A DNA stretch of 14,588 nt, taken from the NCBI GenBank assembly GCA_964586135.1, contig CAZPGS010000018.1, positions 1 to 14,588 of the forward strand. The letters are read 5' to 3'. A model generated the notes under the pieces. It was not told the origin of the DNA and ran no database searches. It was given only the letters and a program-made list of their open reading frames with translations. The DNA comes from WYZ-LMO8 sp964586135. GTDB lineage: Archaea; Thermoproteota; Methanomethylicia; Nezhaarchaeales; WYZ-LMO8. This document shows positions 5,643 through 11,760 of this stretch, piece by piece. A program made the translations under genes and the position numbers. Position 1 is the first letter of the stretch, and each line of letters opens with the position of its first letter.

Positions 5643-6629
5643 CTAGCCCCCAGTCCTTCGCTTGGTCTTCCCAGCCTCCTTCTTGGATCGCCTGACCCTC
5701 AACACCCTCACGCCCACAACTTCAGAGCCCCTCACCACGTGGAGCTTCACCTTCCTTAGCCCGAGCTTCTTCGCTATCATCCTCAGGGCCTTGTTCAGGT
5801 CGTCGACAGTAGCCCCGGCGGCGTGCTTGTGACCGCCTCCGCCGAGCTTGGCTGCTATCTTCGAGCAGTCCACGTCGGAGTCACCCCTGGAGCCCAGGTG
5901 CACCTTGTACTTCCCGTCCTTGGGCGTGATGACGCACGTAACCTTTGCCCCTCTTTCCTCGAGGGTTATCATGAGGTTCCTAGGTGAGGCGTCCTCTTCG
6001 CCGTCAAGCTCTATGAACACGCCGTCTTCTATGGGTATCTTGTCGGCGAGCTGCCTAGTCCTCTCCCTCCTCTCTCTATTTCGAGCGATCCACCCTTGGA
6101 CCTCTGGTAGCTTGAGGGCATCCAAGCTGAGCTCGCTCAGGAGCTTGGCCAGCCTAACCCTCTTGCTTCTCGGAGCCCCCTTTACGGCGTCGTTGAGGTC
6201 CCAGGCCTCGTCGCTGGTTATGTTGGCGGTGTCGCACTCATTGGCCAGCTCGACGAGCCTCCGCGCGATGGGGTCTTCCTCAAGCTTGAAGGCCTTCAAA
6301 GCCAAGGTGGCGGCCGACGGCGATGCTGGGTCGTGAAACACCTCCTTCACCTTGGGGCTCGGCTTGTTGGTCTTGTGGTGGTCGATGAAGACTTGGGCCT
6401 TGGGCGGGCAGGGGAGGTCCAAGACGTAGTCCCACTTGAAGAGGTTGATCCAGCCCCCCTTTTGGATTTCGTAGGGCTCAGCCAAGAGGACGAAGCCTTC
6501 TCCCTTGACGTGCCTGAGGAAGAGCGCAGCGCATACTATCCCGTCGGCGTCGCTCGAGTGGCTTAGGCACGTCTTCTTCGATTTCAGCTTTGCCCACAGC
6601 AGTGCTAATAGGTTCGCTATGGGTGGCAT
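5643..6629 (-). CDS. DHH superfamily phosphoesterase
   Basis: A 328-residue cytosolic metal-dependent phosphoesterase. The four DHH-domain metal motifs are visible: DADG at 27-30, DLP at 71-73, the name-giving DHH at 83-85 and the aspartate in ECDTAN at 133. The DHHA1 substrate-binding domain is at about 200-290, with GGGGHKHAAG at 263-272. The last ~35 residues are lysine/arginine-rich, which could help bind nucleic acid. The family includes RecJ-like nucleases, nanoRNases and cyclic dinucleotide phosphodiesterases; this archaeal form cannot be assigned to one from sequence alone. ATG 6629 lies 25 bases after the leuA stop with GGTTGAGGG between, so it is probably read from the leuA transcript. 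No functional link to leucine synthesis is implied. Confidence 0.88.
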   Translation of the reverse strand: MPPIANLLALLWAKLKSKKTCLSHSSDADGIVCAALFLRHVKGEGFVLLAEPYEIQKGGWINLFKWDYVLDLPCPPKAQVFIDHHKTNKPSPKVKEVFHDPASPSAATLALKAFKLEEDPIARRLVELANECDTANITSDEAWDLNDAVKGAPRSKRVRLAKLLSELSLDALKLPEVQGWIARNRERRERTRQLADKIPIEDGVFIELDGEEDASPRNLMITLEERGAKVTCVITPKDGKYKVHLGSRGDSDVDCSKIAAKLGGGGHKHAAGATVDDLNKALRMIAKKLGLRKVKLHVVRGSEVVGVRVLRVRRSKKEAGKTKRRTGG

Positions 6630-6654
6630 GTCGCTTACTGTCCCTCAACCTGCT

Positions 6655-8232
6655 TCAAGATCCTCTGCCCTTCTCCTTGAGCTTCTCGAATATCAAGGCC
6701 TTGTTTATCGCGTCGACGAAGGCTGTGACGGAGGCTATCACTATGTCCTTGTCCACGGCCCTTGCTTTAAAGGTAGAGCCCCTAGGATCCCTTATGGCTA
6801 TCTCGACGCTTGCCAAGCTGTCAGTACCCCCAGTTATGGCCTCCAGCCTGAACTCCTTTAACATGTACCGGCCTATGGTCCCCAAAGCCTTCTCTATAGC
6901 CTTGGCTGAAGCATCAACGGGGCCCACACCCACGGACGCTACCCTCACGTCCTTGTCGTAGACCCTCAAAAGCACTGAGGCCGTAGGGGTTATGGTGTTG
7001 CCCGTCACGACGACGAGCTCCTTGAGCGTCACGGGCCTCTCGAACTCCGGTATACCGCCTATCACGGACTCGGCCATAGCTATGACGTCTTCTTCCATGA
7101 CCGCTTTCTTCTGCTCTCCGAGCTCCCTGACCCTCTCGGCTATCTTGATTAGCTGCTCCTCCGTAGCTCGGATCCCGAACTGCTCTAAAAGCGCCTTTAC
7201 GCCGTGCTTGCCGCTGTGCTTGCCGAACACTATCCTCCTAGTCTGGCCAACGTAGTCCGGCGGGAAGGGCTCGTAGGTTATGGGCTCCTCTATTACGCCG
7301 TGAACGTGTACCCCGGACCTGTGAGCGAAGGCGTTCCTACCGACTATCGGGTAGTTCGGCGGGTTGTAGATCAAGCTATACTTCTCGACCAGCCTGCAAG
7401 TCTCCGTCAAGTACTCCTTCTTAATCTTGGTCTTGACCCCGTATAAGGCCTCGAGGGCGACCACTACTACTTCGAGCGCCGCGTGCCCCGCCCTCTCGCC
7501 TAGGCCGTTGACCGTGACGTGGACTTGGCTCGCCCCTGCTACCACGGCGGCGAGGGCGTTTGCATTGGCCATGCCCAAGTCGTTGTGGCAGTGGACGGAT
7601 ATGGGGACCTTTATGCGCTCCTTAAGAGCCCCTATCAAGTACTTCATGGCCTCAGGGGACATGACGCCAACGGTATCCGGGACGTTTATCCTGTCAGCCC
7701 CTGCCTCCACGACGGCCCTGTACATCTTTGTCAAGAAGTCGAGGTCGGTCCTCGTAGCGTCCTCGCACGAGAACTCGCACGCAACCCCGTGGTCCTTTAT
7801 GTACTCGACGGCCTCTACGGCTCTTTCTATGGCCTCGTTGGGAGTTATCTTTAGCTTATACTTTAAGTGCCACTCGGACGTGCCTATAAAGGTGTGTATG
7901 GCGTCGACGTCGGCCTTCAGTGCCTGGTCTACGTCGGGCTTTAAGGTCCTAGCCAGTGCGCATGTCTCTGCCTGAAGCCCCAATCCAGCCACGCTCTTAA
8001 CGGCCTTGAGCTCTTCTCCTGAGCTCGCCGGGAAGCCGGCCTCGATCGTGTCGACGCCCAATTCGTCGAGTTGCCTCGCTATCTCCAGCTTCTCCTCAAT
8101 AGTGAAGACGACGCCGGGGGTCTGCTCGCCCTCTCGGAGAGTGGTGTCGAAGATCCTGACCTCGCCTATTTCGAGCTTCGAGGCCGCTATCTTAGCATAC
8201 TCGCTCACGAACGGTATCTTGTTAATCGGCAA
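6655..8232 (-). CDS. leuA: 2-isopropylmalate synthase
   Basis: DRE-TIM metallolyase, 525 residues, that condenses acetyl-CoA with 2-oxoisovalerate as the first step of leucine synthesis. A 24-residue lead is followed by the barrel: FDTTLREGEQTPG (28-40, metal Asp29), HTFIGTS (113-119), EDATRTDLDFL (157-167), RINVPDTVGV (181-190), metal ligands in HCHND (214-218), GERAG (245-249). Residues ~405-515 form the LeuA dimer domain that binds leucine for feedback control. Citramalate synthase (CimA) is the close alternative, but HTFI-TS and RIN-PDTVG are more like archaeal LeuA. The start is TTG 8232, set by a strong GGTGATGG ribosome site; ATG 8239 within that site is out of frame and stops after five codons. 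It follows homocitrate synthase by 65 bases, with a hairpin between. Confidence 0.88.
   Translation of the reverse strand: MPINKIPFVSEYAKIAASKLEIGEVRIFDTTLREGEQTPGVVFTIEEKLEIARQLDELGVDTIEAGFPASSGEELKAVKSVAGLGLQAETCALARTLKPDVDQALKADVDAIHTFIGTSEWHLKYKLKITPNEAIERAVEAVEYIKDHGVACEFSCEDATRTDLDFLTKMYRAVVEAGADRINVPDTVGVMSPEAMKYLIGALKERIKVPISVHCHNDLGMANANALAAVVAGASQVHVTVNGLGERAGHAALEVVVVALEALYGVKTKIKKEYLTETCRLVEKYSLIYNPPNYPIVGRNAFAHRSGVHVHGVIEEPITYEPFPPDYVGQTRRIVFGKHSGKHGVKALLEQFGIRATEEQLIKIAERVRELGEQKKAVMEEDVIAMAESVIGGIPEFERPVTLKELVVVTGNTITPTASVLLRVYDKDVRVASVGVGPVDASAKAIEKALGTIGRYMLKEFRLEAITGGTDSLASVEIAIRDPRGSTFKARAVDKDIVIASVTAFVDAINKALIFEKLKEKGRGS
8074..8150 (-). repeat. 77-base tract near-identical to the homocitrate synthase gene
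   Basis: Matches 9588-9664 as 32 identical bases, an 11-base variable part (5 of 11 match) and 33 of 34 identical bases, about 70 of 77 by hand count. It encodes the active-site segment from DTTLREGEQTPG to TIEEKLEIAR in both genes. Bases just outside differ at most third codon positions. Confidence 0.8.
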
Positions 8233-8235
8233 GAA

Positions 8236-8243
8236 CCATCACC
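8236..8243 (-). promoter_or_regulatory. Strong ribosome binding site of leuA
   Basis: GGTGATGG on the minus strand, the best match to the archaeal anti-Shine-Dalgarno in the window, three bases before TTG 8232 (six if only GGTGA is counted). It decides the TTG start. Confidence 0.6.
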
Positions 8244-8247
8244 GTGT

Positions 8248-8275
8248 GAGCCCTTCCCTCTTGTAGAGGGGGCTC
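8248..8275 (-). promoter_or_regulatory. Hairpin in the leader of leuA
   Basis: On the minus strand GAGCC-CCCTC-TACAA-GAGGG-AAG-GGCTC folds into ten base pairs with a three-base bulge and five-base loop. It ends four bases before the GGTGATGG ribosome site. A GATTAATG element at 8279-8286 could be a TATA box, but would start transcription inside the hairpin, so the hairpin is only complete if leuA is read through from homocitrate synthase. It might control leuA translation, protect the message end, or be a processing site; no U-run follows, so it is not an obvious terminator. Confidence 0.4.
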
Positions 8276-8297
8276 CTACATTAATCGTTTGCTACGT

Positions 8298-9689
8298 TCA
8301 TTGCCTTATGGGCCTCAAGGACTTCAGTATCAAGTGCGTGTGAGTGCCGCTTACCCCCTTGATCCCCCTTATCTTCTCGAGGCACTCGTTCAAGTCGGAC
8401 ACAGAAGGCGCCAAAACCTTCACCTGAACGTCGTACTCGCCGCTTATCTCATAGACCTCGGCGACCTCCTTCAGGGAGGCTATCCTCCTAGCTATCGACG
8501 TCGTGTAGACGTTGGGCTCGCACTTGACCAATATGACTGCCTCTATCATAGACGGCACCTCGGGGGCCAGCCTCATCCCGGTGACCTTCTCAGCCAGCTC
8601 TATTAAGTCGGCGTCCCTGAAGGCCCTCACGTCGCTCCTGCTCTTGATTAGTTGCACTACCTTCTCGACCTGCTCATCGTCGAGCTGCACGCCCAGCGAC
8701 TCGAGCTTGGCCTTCACCGCGTGCTTTCCGGCGTACTTGCTGACCACTATCTCCCTCCTCCTGCCCACGAGGTCCGGCGGGATTACCTCGTAGGTCGACG
8801 GGTCGTAGAGGACCGCCGCTATGTGTACCCCTCCCTTGTGCGAGAAGGCGTTTTCGCCCACGACTGGGGCGTGAGGGGGCACGACTACGCCGGTGAGCCT
8901 CTCTACTAGGGCCGAGATCCAGGGGAGCTTCTCGAGCCTCACGACCTCTACGCCGTAGAGGGCCTTGAGGGCTGCGGCTATGGCCTCTAGGCTCGTGATG
9001 CCAGCCCTCTCGCCGATCCCGTTCACCGTGACGTGGACCCCCGTGGCCCCTCCGTCGAGGGCCGCGAGCGCGTTGGCGACGGCCATGCCCAAGTCGTTGT
9101 GGCAGTGGCAGTCGAACTCGACGTTCTCAACGTCTCTGCGGATCCTCTCGAAGAGCTCCCTGATCTTCCAAGGAGTCATTATGCCCACGGTGTCGGGGAG
9201 GCTTATCCTATCAGCCCCCGCCCCCACGGCCGCTCTGCATATCCTGACCAAGAAGTCGTATCGGGCTCTAGTCCCGTCCTCGGCCGTAAACCTCACCTTG
9301 ACCCCATGGCTCTTGGCGTACTCTATCACCTCTACAGCCCTCTCGATGGCTTCGTCCTCCGTCAGCTTCATGGACCTCAGCTTCACATCGGTAACCCCCA
9401 GGAATATCGCGACCCTATTGACGTCACACGAGATGGCCCTCTCGACGTCCTCCATGCTCGCCCTGCAGTGGGCGATCACCTCGGCCGACAGGTTTTCGCT
9501 GGCTATCGATTTAACTGCTTGGTACACGTCTTCTGACACGTTGGGGTCTCCAGCCTCTATCATGTGGACCCCTACGCTGTCCAAGGCCCTCGCTATCTCC
9601 AGCTTCTCCTCAATAGTGAGGTTCACTCCAGGGGTCTGCTCGCCCTCTCGGAGGGTGGTGTCGATTATCAAGACCTTGGTTATCGGCAT
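8298..9689 (-). CDS. Homocitrate synthase with C-terminal RAM domain (lysine pathway)
   Basis: A 463-residue DRE-TIM metallolyase that condenses acetyl-CoA with 2-oxoglutarate, the first step of the alpha-aminoadipate (LysW-carried) route to lysine. The barrel shows IDTTLREGEQTPG (9-21), VRFTAEDGTRARYDFL (132-147), metal ligands His195 and His197 in HCHND, and GERAGI (226-231), closer to homocitrate synthases than to LeuA. Residues ~382-457 (EAVILVKCEPNVYTTS through KGVSGTHTHLILK) are not a LeuA dimer domain but a RAM/AsnC-type ligand domain, as described for the Sulfolobus enzyme, where lysine feedback is expected. ATG 9689 lies about nine bases after the transcript start predicted from the TTTAAAT box, with no ribosome site. 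It heads a leftward block with leuA and is divergent from the his operon. Confidence 0.88.
   Translation of the reverse strand: MPITKVLIIDTTLREGEQTPGVNLTIEEKLEIARALDSVGVHMIEAGDPNVSEDVYQAVKSIASENLSAEVIAHCRASMEDVERAISCDVNRVAIFLGVTDVKLRSMKLTEDEAIERAVEVIEYAKSHGVKVRFTAEDGTRARYDFLVRICRAAVGAGADRISLPDTVGIMTPWKIRELFERIRRDVENVEFDCHCHNDLGMAVANALAALDGGATGVHVTVNGIGERAGITSLEAIAAALKALYGVEVVRLEKLPWISALVERLTGVVVPPHAPVVGENAFSHKGGVHIAAVLYDPSTYEVIPPDLVGRRREIVVSKYAGKHAVKAKLESLGVQLDDEQVEKVVQLIKSRSDVRAFRDADLIELAEKVTGMRLAPEVPSMIEAVILVKCEPNVYTTSIARRIASLKEVAEVYEISGEYDVQVKVLAPSVSDLNECLEKIRGIKGVSGTHTHLILKSLRPIRQ
9588..9664 (-). repeat. 77-base tract near-identical to the leuA gene
   Basis: Partner of 8074-8150. The shared DNA includes the uncommon CGA arginine codon in TLREGEQ, in a gene set that mostly uses AGG, so the likeness goes beyond what protein conservation requires. 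Confidence 0.8.
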
Positions 9690-9720
9690 AAAAGGTCGGC
9701 GGACGTAGAGGCGAGCCGTG

Positions 9721-9728
9721 ATTTAAAT
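9721..9728 (-). promoter_or_regulatory. TATA box for homocitrate synthase
   Basis: ATTTAAAT preceded on the minus strand by CGAAAA, a good BRE-like flank. It predicts a transcript start near 9698 and a leader of about nine bases before ATG 9689. Confidence 0.6.
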
Positions 9729-9796
9729 TTTTCGGAAAGAAAAGTTCGAAAATAGAACCATAAGTGTACAATTTCCAACTAGAAGTCAAAAGAACG

Positions 9797-9885
9797 AGCA
9801 GTCTCGAGGCCCTATCGCGGGATGCGGGCTCTCGACCGCGTAGAGGGCCCGACGAGCTGAGGGGAAGGCGCCGCCTTAGCTGATA
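9797..9885. ncRNA. Possible structured RNA or leader element, GC-rich island
   Basis: By hand count 9801-9880 is 57/80 GC (71 %), against 24/80 (30 %) in 9721-9800 and 22/50 in 9881-9930. Inside it three nested pairings can be drawn: 9803-9806 with 9853-9856, 9808-9813 (GGCCCT) with 9844-9849, and 9816-9820 (CGCGG) with 9836-9840, closing a 15-base loop. A second hairpin is AAGGC-GCC-GCCTT at 9865-9877. An alternative fold pairs 9826-9833 with 9843-9850. A TATA-like CATAAGT at 9759-9765 could start a plus-strand RNA near 9789. No C/D or H/ACA box set is convincing and no tRNA-like arm is present. It lies upstream of the hisZ TATA box, so it need not be part of the his message. Confidence 0.3.
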
Positions 9886-9905
9886 CGCGAAGGCCTTGAG
9901 TAAGG

Positions 9906-9912
9906 TTTATAG
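9906..9912 (+). promoter_or_regulatory. Candidate TATA box of the his operon
   Basis: TTTATAG, the only good TATA-like element just ahead of hisZ. It predicts a transcript start near 9935, which is after the first in-frame GTG at 9928; this conflict is discussed with hisZ. Confidence 0.45.
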
Positions 9913-9927
9913 CTCCACATAGCTTTA

Positions 9928-11136
9928 GTGGCTCGGCTGGGGGTTACCTGGTGGCTAGGAGGACTCTCGTTCACTCGAACGCCGAGGGGCACTAGGGATC
10001 TAGTCCCTCCGTACAGCGAGGCATTCAGGTACGTCGAGCTCAAGCTTCTCGAGACCTTCACTCTGTGGGGCTATAGGGAGGTAAGGACTCCGCTCTTCGA
10101 GTACTTGGAGTCGCTCTCGAGGGGGGTCGGGAGGGGCCTAGTCCAATCGATGTTCAAGGCTCAAGACGACGACGGCAGGCTCATAGCCTTCAGGGCCGAG
10201 ATGACTGCCCCTGTGGCGAGGCTCGTCGGCTCCAAGATGCTCAAGGAGAGCATGCCCCTGAGGCTCTGCTACGTGAGCAACGTCGTCAGGTTCAAGGAGA
10301 GGTACCCCGGCTATCCGAGGGAGCTCTGGCAGGCCGGCGTCGAGCTAATAGGCTGTCGAGGCGTCGAGGCCGACGCCGAGGTCATATCGCTGATGCTGAG
10401 GGCCCTCGACGAGCTGGGCTTGAGGGACGTCAAGGTGGACGTGGGCCACGCGGGGATTTTCAAGAGGCTCTTAGCCTTAGCTAAGCTCGCAGACGACGAA
10501 GTCGAGAGGGTCAAGGGCTTCGTGTCGATGAAAGACTCCACTGGCCTGAAGCGCGTGCTCAGGGGCTCCGGTTGTAGCGAAGAGGTGGTGAAGGCCTTTG
10601 AGGCTGTGTGCGAGGTCAGGGGCCTGAAGGTGCTCGACGACGTCTTGAGCTTAGTAGGCGACGAGGGGGTAGCTGAGCTGGCCGAAGAGGTTAAGCTACT
10701 CTTCAAGTTGCTGAGGTACAACGGCTTCCAGGACAAGGTCTCCTTAGACCTAGGGCTTATAAGGGACTTGGACTACTACACCGGGATAATCTTCGAGCCC
10801 TACACCCCGGCCTTCGGGAGCGCCCTCGGCGGTGGTGGCAGGTACGACGACCTGATAGCCTCCTTCGTGGGCGAAGAGGTCCCTGCCACGGGCTTCGCGC
10901 TAGTGGTCGACTACCTCCTCGAGGCCGTGGGCGTAGAGGCCATCGCCCGGCGATTAAACGAGAAGAAGAGGGTCATTATCGTGCCCATGAGTTACGAGAG
11001 CTATCAAGAGGCCCTCTCAAGGGCTCGAGCTCTAAGAGCTCGAGGGGTGATAGCGGAGCTACATCTCGTAGGCGACTTGGAGGGCGCTAGGGCCAAGGCT
11101 GAGAGGACGAACGCGGCCCTAGAGGTGGTGAGGTGA
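9928..11136 (+). CDS. hisZ: ATP phosphoribosyltransferase regulatory subunit (HisRS paralogue)
   Basis: A 402-residue relative of histidyl-tRNA synthetase that partners short-form HisG to make the active first enzyme of histidine synthesis and to sense histidine. Landmarks: TPRGTRDLVPPYSEAFRY (18-35), FRAEMTAPVAR (88-98), RELWQAGVELIG (131-142), LIRDLDYYTGIIFE (277-290), GGGGRYDDL (301-309), PATGF (319-323). Residues ~345-402 start like the synthetase anticodon-binding domain but stop after about 55 residues, at ALEVVR. Position directly before a 207-residue hisG, and the cut-off end, favour HisZ over a true HisRS. GTG 9928 is the only canonical start before the first motif, yet it precedes the predicted transcript start, and an AGGAGGA site at 9957-9963 has no ATG, GTG or TTG after it. 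The true N-terminus is therefore uncertain. Confidence 0.82.
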   Translation: MARLGVTWWLGGLSFTRTPRGTRDLVPPYSEAFRYVELKLLETFTLWGYREVRTPLFEYLESLSRGVGRGLVQSMFKAQDDDGRLIAFRAEMTAPVARLVGSKMLKESMPLRLCYVSNVVRFKERYPGYPRELWQAGVELIGCRGVEADAEVISLMLRALDELGLRDVKVDVGHAGIFKRLLALAKLADDEVERVKGFVSMKDSTGLKRVLRGSGCSEEVVKAFEAVCEVRGLKVLDDVLSLVGDEGVAELAEEVKLLFKLLRYNGFQDKVSLDLGLIRDLDYYTGIIFEPYTPAFGSALGGGGRYDDLIASFVGEEVPATGFALVVDYLLEAVGVEAIARRLNEKKRVIIVPMSYESYQEALSRARALRARGVIAELHLVGDLEGARAKAERTNAALEVVR

Positions 11137-11760
11137 TTGAGGCCCCTTAGGATGGCGATCCCCAACAAGGGGAGGCTCCATAAGCCGTCGCTGGAGCTCT
11201 TGGCTAGAGCGGGCTTCCCCATTGGCGAGGGCTTGAGGTCGTACGTGGTGAAGGTCAACGGCCTTGAGGTCGTGCTAGCGAGGGCCGCCGACATACCGAT
11301 ATACGTCCACTTCGGGGCCGTCGACCTAGGGATCACGGGCCACGACCTGGTCCTAGAGAAGGAGGCGGACGTCTACGAGCTCTTGGACCTGGGCTTCGGG
11401 TGGTGCAAGATGATCGTGGCCGTCCCAGAGGAGTCGCCTATAAACAGCGTCTACGACTTGCCCCAAGTCTCTAGGGTGGCCACGAGCTTTCCTCGAATAG
11501 CTTCGAGCTACTTCGAGAGGCTGGGGCTGAGCGTGGAGGTGGTGGAGGTCGAGGGGGCCGTCGAGATAGCCCCGAGGCTTGGGCTGGCTGACGCCATAGT
11601 CGACTTAGCGACCACGGGCGCGACGCTCAGAGAGAACCGCCTCAAGGAAATAGCAGTGGTATTGGAGGCGAGCGCGAGGCTGATATGCAATAAGGTCTCG
11701 TTCAGGGCGAGAGAGCGAGAGATAGCCAGCTTAGTGGAGAGGCTGAGGGTGTCCAGATGA
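11137..11760 (+). CDS. hisG: ATP phosphoribosyltransferase, short form
   Basis: A 207-residue catalytic subunit that joins ATP and PRPP to phosphoribosyl-ATP, the committed step of histidine synthesis. It starts with the typical MAIPNKGRL block (6-14), has DLGITGHDL (63-71), and carries the PRPP loop in IVDLATTGATLRENRL (154-169) following EGAVEIAPRLGLADA. It ends at 207, so it lacks the C-terminal ACT-like regulatory domain of long HisG; such short forms need HisZ, which is the gene just upstream. TTG 11137 follows the hisZ TGA without a gap and has GAGGTG at 11122-11127; ATG 11152 is an equally good family start that trims five residues. Its stop overlaps the next gene as ATGA, pointing to translational coupling. 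Confidence 0.95.
   Translation: MRPLRMAIPNKGRLHKPSLELLARAGFPIGEGLRSYVVKVNGLEVVLARAADIPIYVHFGAVDLGITGHDLVLEKEADVYELLDLGFGWCKMIVAVPEESPINSVYDLPQVSRVATSFPRIASSYFERLGLSVEVVEVEGAVEIAPRLGLADAIVDLATTGATLRENRLKEIAVVLEASARLICNKVSFRAREREIASLVERLRVSR

Noticed and set aside
8965..9708. Long plus-strand frame of 247 codons opposite homocitrate synthase
   Set aside because: Serine/threonine-rich antisense shadow of a clearly conserved gene, caused by GC-rich codon bias.
9822..9860. 12-codon ORF (MRALDRVEGPTS) inside the GC island, as a his leader peptide
   Set aside because: No ribosome site, no histidine codons, and peptide-based attenuation is not known for archaeal his operons.
9797..9885. H/ACA or C/D guide RNA
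   Set aside because: No ACA follows the stem and no paired C (RTGATGA) and D (CTGA) boxes at proper spacing were found on either strand.
9928..11136. True histidyl-tRNA synthetase
   Set aside because: C-terminal domain is cut short and the gene directly precedes a short-form hisG that needs HisZ; not fully excluded.
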